In this document: piece by piece, positions 1 to 7,444 of the stretch
Layout: each line of letters starts with the position of its first letter
How positions within the stretch are numbered: the stretch's first letter is position 1
DNA from: Pedobacter sp. UBA1951
Lineage (GTDB): Bacteria; Bacteroidota; Bacteroidia; Sphingobacteriales; Sphingobacteriaceae
Reading direction: 5' to 3'
Length of the DNA stretch: 17,448 nt
Assembly: GCA_002336465.1 (NCBI GenBank)
Contig: DDEP01000211.1
Coordinates: forward strand, 1 to 17,448
Program-made: the position numbers and the translations under genes
Notes under the pieces: model-generated
What the model was told of the DNA's origin: nothing
Databases searched by the model: none
What the model saw: only the letters and a program-made list of their open reading frames with translations

Positions 1-1
1 A

Positions 2-127
2 ATTGTTAGTAATTATAGGAAAACTCATATCTCAAAATTTTATTTAAGAAGTTTTAAACAATATTCACATCCTAATAAACAACAAGAATCTTTTTATATA
101 ATAAATTATATTTTATTGAACTGTTGA
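2..127 (+). CDS. Possible C-terminal end of an upstream gene (partial)
   Basis: One forward frame is open from the left edge for 41 codons and ends in TGA at 125-127. The translation is basic and aromatic, beginning IVSNYRKTHISKFYLR and ending NYILLNC. In sequence this AT-rich, a stop-free run of this length arises by chance only occasionally, so it may be the tail of a gene that starts outside the window. No family is recognisable. The stop falls just before the proposed nadA promoter, which fits a gene boundary. It could equally be non-coding intergenic DNA. Confidence 0.3.
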   Translation: MVSNYRKTHISKFYLRSFKQYSHPNKQQESFYIINYILLNC

Positions 128-143
128 AAGCTGTGTATCTTTA
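115..143 (+). promoter_or_regulatory. Candidate nadA promoter
   Basis: TATCTTTA at 136-143 matches seven of eight positions of the Bacteroidota -7 consensus TAnnTTTG. ATTG at 115-118 could act as the -33 element, with a spacer of about 17 bases, slightly short. Transcription would start around 150, leaving a leader of about 25 bases before the nadA ATG. This is a motif match only, in AT-rich DNA where such matches are common. Confidence 0.35.
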
Positions 144-175
144 CAAAAAATTAATGAACGCTAAAAGCATATCGA

Positions 176-1168
176 ATGGAAGTTTTGGAAGAATTAAATA
201 GAAAAGGCTATATAGAAGAAGAAATAGATCCTACACTAGATTTGTTTGCTGAAATAGATAAGCTTAAAAAGGAGAAGAATGCAATTATTTTAGCGCATTA
301 TTATCAAGACCCTGATATACAAGATATTGCAGATTATATAGGCGATAGTTTAGGCTTATCGCAAGAAGCCGCAAAAACAGAAGCTGATGTAATTGTCTTT
401 GCAGGAGTACATTTCATGGCAGAAACAGCCAAGATTTTATCTCCTCAGAAAAAAGTTTTATTACCTGATTTAAAAGCTGGATGTTCATTAGCTGATAGCT
501 GCCCACCACATTTATTCAAGAAATTTAAAGAGAATTATCCTGATCATCTGGTAATTACTTATGTAAATTGTACGGCAGAACTTAAAGCATTAAGTGATAT
601 TGTTTGTACGTCAACAAATGCAGTACAAATTGTTGAAAGTTTACCAAAAGAACAGAAAATAATTTTTGGGCCTGATAAGAACTTAGGTGCTTATGTAGCC
701 AAAAAAACCGGAAGAGACTTAGTTTTATGGAATGGGGCTTGTATGGTGCATGAGATTTTTAGCAGAGAAAAGATTACTAAGCTTAAATCAAGGCATCCAG
801 AAGCTAAGTTTATTGCACATCCTGAGTGTGAAGATGCGGTGCTGGAAATGGCTGATTATATTGGTTCTACTACTGGATTGTTGAAATATACCATAAACAG
901 CGATGCAAAAGAGTTTATTGTAGCTACAGAAAGTGGTATCATACACCAGATGGAGAAAGCAAATCCGGATAAAACATTTATTCCTGCTCCACCAAATAAC
1001 AGTTGTGCATGTAATGACTGTCCTTATATGAAACGTAATACACTGGAGAAATTATACCTGTGTATGAAAAATGGCTTACCTGAAGTTACTGTACCTGAGC
1101 ATATTATTGCAGAAGCTAAAAAGCCGATTGAAAGAATGCTAGAAATCTCAGCGAGTTTAGGCTTATAG
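176..1168 (+). CDS. nadA: Quinolinate synthase NadA
   Basis: NadA condenses iminoaspartate (from NadB) with dihydroxyacetone phosphate to make quinolinate, the pyridine precursor in de novo NAD synthesis. It is a cytosolic [4Fe-4S] enzyme. At 330 aa it is of normal family length. Visible family features are AHYYQDPDIQDIAD (residues 40-53), DLKAGCSLADSCP (98-110), NGACMVHEIF (186-195), AHPEC (214-218) and CACNDCPYMKRNT (277-289). The three cluster-binding cysteines are most likely C103, C189 and C282; the last is assigned by analogy with the terminal Cys of the E. coli CxxCxxC motif. No nadB is present in the window, and the FAD protein at 5455-6594 is not NadB-like. The ATG at 176 gives the expected N-terminal extension before the first domain. 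Confidence 0.97.
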   Translation: MEVLEELNRKGYIEEEIDPTLDLFAEIDKLKKEKNAIILAHYYQDPDIQDIADYIGDSLGLSQEAAKTEADVIVFAGVHFMAETAKILSPQKKVLLPDLKAGCSLADSCPPHLFKKFKENYPDHLVITYVNCTAELKALSDIVCTSTNAVQIVESLPKEQKIIFGPDKNLGAYVAKKTGRDLVLWNGACMVHEIFSREKITKLKSRHPEAKFIAHPECEDAVLEMADYIGSTTGLLKYTINSDAKEFIVATESGIIHQMEKANPDKTFIPAPPNNSCACNDCPYMKRNTLEKLYLCMKNGLPEVTVPEHIIAEAKKPIERMLEISASLGL

Positions 1169-1230
1169 AATTAAAGCTTAATGTTTAAGAGAAAATAAAA
1201 TTATTTTAAATTATTAAAACGAAAGTAAGC

Positions 1231-1785
1231 ATGAAAAATATTAAAATAATAGTTGTATCAACTGTTTTCTCTTTGGTAATTATAAGTCGTATTTCAGCGC
1301 AAGAGAATTATTTAGCTGTAAAATCAGAAACGATGGCTATTAATTTGAACGATAAAAATTATGTAAGGATTTATAATGGTCAAATTGTAGATAAAAATGA
1401 TATTGTTAAGAGATTTGAGACAATAAAACATATTGAAAAAGTACGGGCACAAGAGCTGGGTTTGGATTTTGAAATGCCCGTAATGATTATAAATTCTGAA
1501 AAAAGCGATATAGAAAGCAAAATCTTTGAGGAATTATTTTCTAGAAAAGATTTCATTGAAAAATTTAAATATCCTTTAGATACAAGGTTGCCTATTATCA
1601 TAAATAGTATGTATTTAACACCTGATCAAAGGGATGAGATGCTTTCTAAAATAGAAATGAAGCAAATAACCTCTATAAAGTATTTGGATAAACAACAAGC
1701 CGATTTAAAATATAACAACTTCCCTTTTGGGGTAATTGATATAGAAGTTAAAGATGGAAAAATGCTGCCAAATACACATAGATAA
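1231..1785 (+). CDS. Small secreted protein of unknown function with a TonB-plug-like C-terminus
   Basis: I do not recognise a named family for this 184 aa protein. The N-terminus is a typical signal peptide: MKNIK, then a hydrophobic core over residues 6-19, then ISAQ-EN with likely cleavage near residue 23/24. The mature part would be periplasmic or surface-exposed. It lacks the lipoprotein Cys. Near the C-terminus, ITSIKYLDKQQADLKY followed by FPFGVIDIEVKDG resembles the end of the plug domain of Bacteroidota TonB-dependent receptors, with its pattern I-SI-VLK--A--LYG----GVI-I-TK. LPIIIN upstream resembles the beta strand that precedes it. No barrel follows, so this would be a free-standing plug-like fold. 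Only 9 bases separate its stop from thiL, suggesting co-transcription, but no functional link to thiamine is evident. The 61 bases after nadA hold only weak, short inverted repeats. Confidence 0.8.
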   Translation: MKNIKIIVVSTVFSLVIISRISAQENYLAVKSETMAINLNDKNYVRIYNGQIVDKNDIVKRFETIKHIEKVRAQELGLDFEMPVMIINSEKSDIESKIFEELFSRKDFIEKFKYPLDTRLPIIINSMYLTPDQRDEMLSKIEMKQITSIKYLDKQQADLKYNNFPFGVIDIEVKDGKMLPNTHR

Positions 1786-1794
1786 TTTTATTAT

Positions 1795-2835
1795 ATGTTT
1801 GAAAATAAAGAACGTACATCAATAGCAGAATTAGGCGAGTTTGGTTTAATTAAACATTTAACAGATAATTTTAAAATCAAGCATGAAAGCAGTGTAAAAG
1901 GAATTGGAGATGATGCTGCTGTATTTGATTTTAAAGATAAACAAGTATTGTTATCAACAGACTTGCTATTAGAAGGCATTCATTTTGATCTTTCTTACGT
2001 GCCATTGGTTCATCTTGGTTATAAGGCCGTTCAGGTTAACCTGAGCGATATTTATGCCATGAATGGAATGGCTACGCAAATAACAGTTTCTATAGGTGTT
2101 TCAAGTAAATTTCCTTTAGAAGCTGTAGAAGAAATTTATAAAGGTATTGAGCTGGCTTGCAATAAATTTAATATAGATTTAGTGGGCGGAGATACATCAT
2201 CTAGTAAACAAGGTTTGGTTATCAGTATTACCAGCATAGGTTATGCGGCAAAAGAAGATGTAACTTATAGAAACGGAGCACAAGAGGGTGACTTATTATG
2301 TGTATCTGGAGATTTGGGCGGTGCTTATGTGGGTTTACAAATTTTAGAAAGAGAAAAGCAAATATTTTTAGAAAACCCGCAGATACAACCTGATTTAGAA
2401 GGTAAAGATTATATCATAGAGCGACAGTTAAAACCAGAAGGCAGACGAGATATAGTAGATTTATTAGCTCAGTTAAAAGTAAAACCTACATCAATGATTG
2501 ATGTTTCTGATGGTTTGGCCTCTGAAATTCTACATATTGCCACTCAAAGTAATGTAGGTGTTAGAATTTATGAAGATAAATTACCTATAGATCCTCAAAC
2601 TTATGAGACAGCTCGTGAATTGGGTTTAGATCCTACAGTATGCGCCTTAAATGGTGGCGAAGATTATGAACTTTTATTTACCATTAAGCAGTCTGATTAT
2701 GATAAGATTAAGAATGATGTGGATATTAGCATTATTGGACATATAACAGATAAAAATTCTGGATGTGTAATGGTATCTAAATCAGATGTTTTGCACGAAT
2801 TAAAAGCTCAGGGATGGAATGCTTTTAGAAAATAA
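1795..2835 (+). CDS. thiL: Thiamine-monophosphate kinase ThiL
   Basis: ThiL phosphorylates thiamine monophosphate with ATP to give thiamine diphosphate, the active cofactor, as the last step of thiamine synthesis. It belongs to the PurM/HypE-like AIRS kinase family. At 346 aa it is of usual length. Characteristic segments are GIGDDAAVF (residues 36-44), STDLLLEGIHFD (54-65), VNLSDIYAMNG (81-91), VGGDTSSS (130-137), CVSGDLGGAYVG (169-180), SMIDVSDGLASE (233-244) and NGGEDYELLF (286-295). The conserved aspartates in these segments bind Mg2+ and nucleotide in the family. No other thiamine gene and no TPP riboswitch lies nearby. It follows the secreted-protein gene by 9 bases and probably shares its transcript, which would end at the hairpin at 2852-2885. 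Confidence 0.97.
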   Translation: MFENKERTSIAELGEFGLIKHLTDNFKIKHESSVKGIGDDAAVFDFKDKQVLLSTDLLLEGIHFDLSYVPLVHLGYKAVQVNLSDIYAMNGMATQITVSIGVSSKFPLEAVEEIYKGIELACNKFNIDLVGGDTSSSKQGLVISITSIGYAAKEDVTYRNGAQEGDLLCVSGDLGGAYVGLQILEREKQIFLENPQIQPDLEGKDYIIERQLKPEGRRDIVDLLAQLKVKPTSMIDVSDGLASEILHIATQSNVGVRIYEDKLPIDPQTYETARELGLDPTVCALNGGEDYELLFTIKQSDYDKIKNDVDISIIGHITDKNSGCVMVSKSDVLHELKAQGWNAFRK

Positions 2836-2851
2836 TTGTGTTTATTTGTGT

Positions 2852-2885
2852 GTTAAAAAAATCAGATTTATCTAATCTTTTTAAC
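2852..2885 (+). terminator. Imperfect AT-rich hairpin after thiL
   Basis: Two 16-base arms (2852-2867 and 2870-2885) are inverted copies of each other with two mismatches. The outer eight pairs, GTTAAAAA with TTTTTAAC, are perfect, and the arms are nearly contiguous, so the true loop would be larger than the two central bases. It begins 16 bases after the thiL stop and ends 30 bases before the glycosyltransferase start. It is a plausible weak terminator, but the stem is A/T-rich, so efficiency is doubtful. An operator role is also possible. Confidence 0.45.
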
Positions 2886-2915
2886 TGATTTGAATCAAAC
2901 AAACCACCTTATACA

Positions 2916-4166
2916 TTGAAGCGTATTTTTGTATTTTCTTATCATGGTAAGGAAACTTTTCAAACCAGTTATTATAGGTTATTAAATTTAGCTGAACATT
3001 TATCCTCAAAATACGAAGTCTATTTTATACATGGCGCTTTAAAAAAAGTAACCAAACCTATTGAGGTTGAAAACAACCTGATTAAAATACCTCTTAATTA
3101 CAGGAATGGTTTTATACAGCATATTTATGCTTCTTTGTTGAACAGAAAGAAAAAATCTTTTGCTAAGCTTTTAGTTATTTTTCATTATTTCTTAACTGGA
3201 AGAGAGGTTTTTGATTTAGGTAAAGAATTTAGATCTTACCTAGATAAAACAAATCTACAACTTACCAAAGATGATGTTGTATTGGTATCATTTCCATCAC
3301 TGGCTATACACAATTTGGGTTTTATCCTCAAAAAAGAATTTGGTTGCAAGCTTATAATGGATTATAGAGACCCCGGTGTTTTTGGTTATAAATTAATAGG
3401 TGAAGGTAAATTTGTATCTGTTATAAGAAAATTTTTTCTTAAAAAAAGAGAGCTAAGAAATTTTAAAAATGCTGATTTGGTAGTTACTATTTCAGAATCT
3501 ATTAAGAACTTTTTCCCAAATGAGCTTAAAGAGAATATTCACATCATAAAAAATGGATACGTTAAAAACAAGGTTGATTTTAATAAAATAGGAAGCAATG
3601 AAGACACTTTTATTTTGCTCTATTTGGGTACAATTTATGACATACAATTAAATGACAAGCATTTTTTTGAAGCTGTAAGGTTGTTTATAGATAAAAATAA
3701 TGTTTTACCGCACCAATTTTTAATTAAGTTTATAGGTGCAAATGGAACGGCTAAATTAAAAAATATCATACATCAGTATAAACTGGAACCTTATGTCATT
3801 TCTACACCAAGAATTCCTATAGAAGAAGCTTATAATGAATTATACAAAGCATCTATGTTCTTGCATTTGAGATATGGAAATATTAAGGAAATCATCAGCA
3901 GTAAACAGTATGAATATTTAGCTTTTCAAAAACCTATTTTACTTCCAATTTCTGATGATGGAGATATAGCTGAAAGCATTAGAAATTATAAAGCAGGATT
4001 TATTTGCACTAATGTTGAGGAGATAGAAGAAGCTATAACCCATCAGTTTGAAAAACATTTTTCAAAAGATTATACAAAGATTTTGCGCACTCCTGAAGAA
4101 CTATATGATTTGAGCAGAGAAAGTCAGCAAAAGAAATTGGAAAATTTGATCGCAACAATGTTTTAG
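2916..4166 (+). CDS. Glycosyltransferase, family 4-like, with TTG start
   Basis: A 416 aa cytosolic or membrane-associated sugar transferase of the GT-B fold; its acceptor and nucleotide-sugar donor cannot be told from sequence. The N-terminal Rossmann half begins MKRIFVFSYHG. It includes KLIMDYRDPGVFGYK (residues 145-159), as in GT4-like proteins where a D-RDP segment follows a beta strand, and ADLVVTISESIKNFF (186-200), which leads into the linker and IIKNGY (210-215). The C-terminal half has LLYLGTIYD (234-242) and SSKQYEYLAFQKPIL (328-342), the usual nucleotide-sugar site region. The start is TTG at 2916: the frame is closed by a TGA at 2886-2888 and no in-frame ATG occurs until about residue 148, so TTG is the only sensible start. 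It stands alone rather than in a polysaccharide cluster. Its last 4 bases overlap the rmuC 3' end. Confidence 0.85.
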   Translation: MKRIFVFSYHGKETFQTSYYRLLNLAEHLSSKYEVYFIHGALKKVTKPIEVENNLIKIPLNYRNGFIQHIYASLLNRKKKSFAKLLVIFHYFLTGREVFDLGKEFRSYLDKTNLQLTKDDVVLVSFPSLAIHNLGFILKKEFGCKLIMDYRDPGVFGYKLIGEGKFVSVIRKFFLKKRELRNFKNADLVVTISESIKNFFPNELKENIHIIKNGYVKNKVDFNKIGSNEDTFILLYLGTIYDIQLNDKHFFEAVRLFIDKNNVLPHQFLIKFIGANGTAKLKNIIHQYKLEPYVISTPRIPIEEAYNELYKASMFLHLRYGNIKEIISSKQYEYLAFQKPILLPISDDGDIAESIRNYKAGFICTNVEEIEEAITHQFEKHFSKDYTKILRTPEELYDLSRESQQKKLENLIATMF

Positions 4167-5443
4167 TCTATATCAGATAAATATTTAGGATCTATCTGTT
4201 TGTTACTTTTTGTTTTAGCACCTAATTTTTTGATTTTTTCAACTTTTCCGATTAGGTTTCCGCTACCAAACTGTAATTTTTTAAAAGCATCATCATGTGC
4301 TTTTTGAGTTTGTTCAATATACTTACCTATTTTTTCCATATCTGTTAAAAAACCAACAAACTTATCATATAAAGAACCAGCTTCTTCTGCTATTTCAAAA
4401 ACATTCCTGTTTTGTCTTTCTACTTTCCATATACTTGCAATTGTACGTAAGGTGGCCAATAAAGTACTTGGACTTACAATAACCACTTTTCTGTCCCATG
4501 CGTAATTGAACAATTCTGTATTGCTCTGTATGGTGGCACTAAAAGACGACTCTATGGGCATAAAAAGCAAAACAAAATCAGGAGAGTTTATTTGGTATAA
4601 ATGCTGGTAATTTTTTGCAGCAAGACCATCTATATGATTTTTAACAGAAACTACATGTTGTTTGAGGTAAACAGACTTTTCATTTTCGTCTATAGCATTA
4701 GCCATTCTTTCATAAGCTATCAGCGATATTTTAGCGTCTATGATCAAATGTTTTTCATCGGGCAAGTAAATGACCACATCGGGCTGCAAACGTGCGCCTT
4801 CGGCGCCTAATAAGCTTTTTTGGATAACATATTCTCGGTCTTTAATAAGGCCCGAGTTTTCCAAAACTCTTTCTAGGATAATTTCACCCCAATTACCTTG
4901 TTTTTTATTATCACCTTTTAAGGCACGTGTTAGATTATTTGCATCGGTTTGAATCTGTTTGCTTTGATCCATTAATTGAAAAATAACACCTTTTAATTGG
5001 TTTCTTTCATCAGCTTCGGTTTTATATACTTTATCTACTTTCTCCTCAAAAGATTTTATGTTCTCTTTCAAGGGTTTTAAAATCTCATTGAGCTGGGTTT
5101 GATTTTGAAGAGTAAATTTGGCTGTTTTTTCTTCGAGAATAGCATTTGCCATTTTATCAAATTCTAATTTGAACTGGTTTTGAAGTTCCGCTAAATTTTG
5201 TTGCTGTTGTTTATAAAGCTCTTTTTGTAGTTGTAAGTTTTCTTCGGCTTTTGTAGCACGGGTATATTCATTTAATAATTGTGCTCTAACTTGTGTAAGC
5301 TCTTGTTGTATTTTTTGATTTTCTTCTTTTAAAAAGTTAACGGTAAATACATCTTCAGGATTGTTTTTTCCGGATTTTTTAAATAAAAAAACAGATAGCA
5401 AAATCAATAAAACAACTAATAAACAAATAATGACGAGTTCCAT
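4163..5443 (-). CDS. rmuC: RmuC family protein
   Basis: RmuC proteins are membrane-anchored, nuclease-like proteins; in E. coli, RmuC limits recombination at inverted repeats. This 426 aa protein has one N-terminal transmembrane segment (residues 3-21), a long Gln/Glu/Lys-rich coiled coil (about 35-140), then the RmuC core. Core features include GDNKKQGNWGEIILERVLE (177-195) and RLQPDVVIYLPD (218-229) leading to LIIDAKIS (233-240). The last two are the D...D-x-K arrangement of a PD-(D/E)XK-like fold, with D222, D236 and K238 as candidate active-site residues. The ATG lies 11 bases downstream of the FAD oxidoreductase stop, so the two are probably co-transcribed. The gene converges with the glycosyltransferase, sharing 4 bases and leaving no room for a terminator. 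Confidence 0.93.
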   Translation of the reverse strand: MELVIICLLVVLLILLSVFLFKKSGKNNPEDVFTVNFLKEENQKIQQELTQVRAQLLNEYTRATKAEENLQLQKELYKQQQQNLAELQNQFKLEFDKMANAILEEKTAKFTLQNQTQLNEILKPLKENIKSFEEKVDKVYKTEADERNQLKGVIFQLMDQSKQIQTDANNLTRALKGDNKKQGNWGEIILERVLENSGLIKDREYVIQKSLLGAEGARLQPDVVIYLPDEKHLIIDAKISLIAYERMANAIDENEKSVYLKQHVVSVKNHIDGLAAKNYQHLYQINSPDFVLLFMPIESSFSATIQSNTELFNYAWDRKVVIVSPSTLLATLRTIASIWKVERQNRNVFEIAEEAGSLYDKFVGFLTDMEKIGKYIEQTQKAHDDAFKKLQFGSGNLIGKVEKIKKLGAKTKSNKQIDPKYLSDID

Positions 5444-5454
5444 GAAGAAAAAAA

Positions 5455-6594
5455 TTAAAAGGTACTTAAAACTAAATCTGCTATATCCTGTCCTGTTTGG
5501 CTACCTATGGCTACACCCATTCCATTACAGCGAACTGCACAAAAAACATCAGGTTCAATCTCTTTGATTATAGGTTCCAATTGATTACCAAAAGCCATAA
5601 TTCCACTCCAACTATAATCTATTTCAAACGCAGTATTGGGTAAAATAATATCTTTTAATATAGCAGAAAGAGATTGTTGAATTTTTTCTGTATGGCCAAA
5701 GATAGTGGTTTCTTCAGTTTTAAAATCCAAATTTCGGCCACCGCCAAATAATATGCGATGATCAATATTTCTGAAATAGTAATAACCCTTATCATAATGG
5801 AAAGTTCCTTTTATTTTTAAAGCAGGTATCGGTTTGGTTATAATGACTTGTCCCCTGCCGGGTTTTACATCTAAATCTTTAAAGAAAGAAGAAATGAATG
5901 CATTATTAGCAAAGATTAACTTTTTGCATTTAAAACCTCCTTGTTGTGTTTTAATGTGAACTTGTCCATCAGCGTTTTGTTCAAAATTTTCAACCTCGCA
6001 TGAATTTAAGATCTGAATACCCAAAGCTGTTGCTTTGTTGATCAAAGCCCGCATCATTTTACCTGTATCAATTTGTCCTTCAAATTGGTTTTGGATCAAC
6101 GCACTGATATGATTAAAACCAAAAGAACTGATTTTTTCGTGGGCTTCTGAAAAGGCTTTTTTACCTACAATATCTCCAATTAAAGCATTGAAATGGCTAA
6201 TTTTTGATACACACAAAGAAGTCAGTTCTTCATCTTCTTTCTTGAAAAGTTCAAATCCCCCAAAACAGTTAAAATCTATAGGCTTATCGCCTAATAATTG
6301 CCTTAATTTTTGCAGACCGTTCCATCTTCTTTTAATTAAAGCGTAAAGACCTTCCGTTCCCGATGTTTTTTCCTGCTCAATTAGCTCAGAAATGCTTCCA
6401 AAACAAGCAAAACCAGCGTTTTTGGTACTTGCTCCACTAGGTAAAAAGCCTCTTTCTAAAACCAAAACGTTTAGTTTAGGATTACCCTGTTTTAAAGCTA
6501 TTGCAGCTGTGAGGCCTACAATGCCACTTCCAACAATAATAATGTCTGCAGAAAAAAAAGTGGTTTTTTCCCAATAAGAAAAGTTGTAATTCAT
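5455..6594 (-). CDS. FAD-dependent oxidoreductase, DAO family
   Basis: A 379 aa flavoprotein of the D-amino-acid oxidase/glycine oxidase-like family, expected to oxidise an amine or amino acid; the substrate is not predictable. After a short leader ending in SYWEK comes the dinucleotide-binding fold: ADIIIVGSGIVGLTAA (residues 16-31) with the GxGxxG glycines, then an acidic residue at the end of beta-2 (VLVLERG, E47). GASTKNAGFACFG (54-66) is the conserved segment that contacts FAD in this family. GYYYFR and ILFGGG in the middle, and CNGMGVAIGSQTGQDIADLVL near the C-terminus (354-374), complete the FAD fold. No signal peptide is seen. It is divergent from the YugP-like gene (86-base gap) and lies upstream of rmuC. 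NadB is rejected because the fold elements are those of the DAO family. Confidence 0.88.
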   Translation of the reverse strand: MNYNFSYWEKTTFFSADIIIVGSGIVGLTAAIALKQGNPKLNVLVLERGFLPSGASTKNAGFACFGSISELIEQEKTSGTEGLYALIKRRWNGLQKLRQLLGDKPIDFNCFGGFELFKKEDEELTSLCVSKISHFNALIGDIVGKKAFSEAHEKISSFGFNHISALIQNQFEGQIDTGKMMRALINKATALGIQILNSCEVENFEQNADGQVHIKTQQGGFKCKKLIFANNAFISSFFKDLDVKPGRGQVIITKPIPALKIKGTFHYDKGYYYFRNIDHRILFGGGRNLDFKTEETTIFGHTEKIQQSLSAILKDIILPNTAFEIDYSWSGIMAFGNQLEPIIKEIEPDVFCAVRCNGMGVAIGSQTGQDIADLVLSTF

Positions 6595-6680
6595 TCTATT
6601 AAATGTAAAAAAATAATAAGAAATAAATAAGGGAACACTTTTTGATTATCAGATTTTGAGATTGAAAAACACATACAACA

Positions 6681-7373
6681 ATGGAAACCTATTTAATTTT
6701 ATTTGTTCCAGTACTTCTACTTAGTATGTTTGTGCAGTGGCGTTTTAAAAACAAATTTGCTAAATATGCAGAAATGCAGCTCAATTCTGGTTTTTCAGGA
6801 AAAGAAGTTGCAGAGAAAATGCTACATGATAACGGCATTTATAACGTAAAAGTAGTAAGCTCTGAAGGTCAACTTACTGATCATTATAATCCACAAGATT
6901 TAACCGTAAACTTAAGTACAGATGTGTACTATGGGCGTAGTGTGGCTGCCGCTGCAGTTGCAGCACATGAGTGTGGCCATGCCGTACAACATGCCAAATC
7001 TTATCACTGGCTACAGTTCAGGTCTAATATGGTACCTGTAGTAAGCATCTCTTCTACCCTTTTACAATGGGTGTTGTTAATTGGTGTATTACTGATTGGT
7101 TTTACAGGAAACCCGGTAGTTTTAGGCATTGGTGTATTAGGCCTTGCTTTAATTACCATTTTTAGTTTAATTACTTTACCGGTTGAGTTTGATGCAAGCA
7201 GCAGAGCTTTGGCATGGCTAAAAAACAACCAGAACGTAATGTACACTAGCGAAGAAAATGCACAGGCGAAAGATGCTTTATGGTGGGCTGCGATGACTTA
7301 TGTCGTAGCTGCATTAGGTTCTTTGGCTAATTTACTTTATTATGCTTCTATGTTATTTAGAAGCAGGGATTAG
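6681..7373 (+). CDS. Membrane zinc metallopeptidase, YugP-like
   Basis: A 230 aa membrane protein of the YugP-like neutral zinc metallopeptidase family. An N-terminal transmembrane segment (residues 3-19) is followed by a domain carrying AAHECGHAVQHA (94-105), where H96, E97 and H100 form the HExxH zinc site. PVEFDASSRA (167-176) is a conserved segment that may supply a further ligand (E169). Two hydrophobic segments lie between them (about 118-141 and 145-166), and a last one near 204-224. TVNLSTDVYYGRSVAAAAVA before the zinc motif is typical of the family. The physiological substrate is unknown in most bacteria. It is transcribed alone and ends at the palindromic terminator at 7391-7426. 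Confidence 0.9.
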   Translation: METYLILFVPVLLLSMFVQWRFKNKFAKYAEMQLNSGFSGKEVAEKMLHDNGIYNVKVVSSEGQLTDHYNPQDLTVNLSTDVYYGRSVAAAAVAAHECGHAVQHAKSYHWLQFRSNMVPVVSISSTLLQWVLLIGVLLIGFTGNPVVLGIGVLGLALITIFSLITLPVEFDASSRALAWLKNNQNVMYTSEENAQAKDALWWAAMTYVVAALGSLANLLYYASMLFRSRD

Positions 7374-7390
7374 GAGCAGTTGGGTAAAAC

Positions 7391-7426
7391 AAAAAACCGC
7401 TTTAGTTTAAACTAAAGCGGTTTTTT
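7391..7426. terminator. Perfect palindromic bidirectional terminator
   Basis: The 36 bases form an exact palindrome. Six A, then CCGCTTTAGT and its complement, end in six T, so both strands give a strong GC-containing stem followed by a U-tract. It lies 17 bases after the stop of the YugP-like gene and 18 bases after the stop of the convergent M14 gene. It should therefore terminate both genes by the intrinsic mechanism. Confidence 0.93.
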
Positions 7427-7444
7427 ATTAAAAAGCGTTTAAGG

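Noticed and set aside
1169..1230. Short inverted repeats after nadA (CTTAA-TGT-TTAAG and AAAATA-AAAT-TATTTT)
   Set aside because: The stems are 5-6 A/T-rich pairs without a U-tract context, too weak to call a terminator in such AT-rich DNA.
1700..1794. TPP riboswitch before thiL
   Set aside because: The region is coding for the secreted protein up to 9 bases before thiL and shows none of the conserved THI-box sequence.
5455..6594. FAD protein as NadB, partner of nadA
   Set aside because: Length (379 aa against about 530), the DAO-type GASTKNAGF segment and the C-terminal FAD motif do not fit L-aspartate oxidase.
7004..7246. 80-codon minus-strand frame opposite the YugP-like gene
   Set aside because: It is antisense to membrane segments of a clear zinc peptidase; mirrored low-complexity codons explain the openness.
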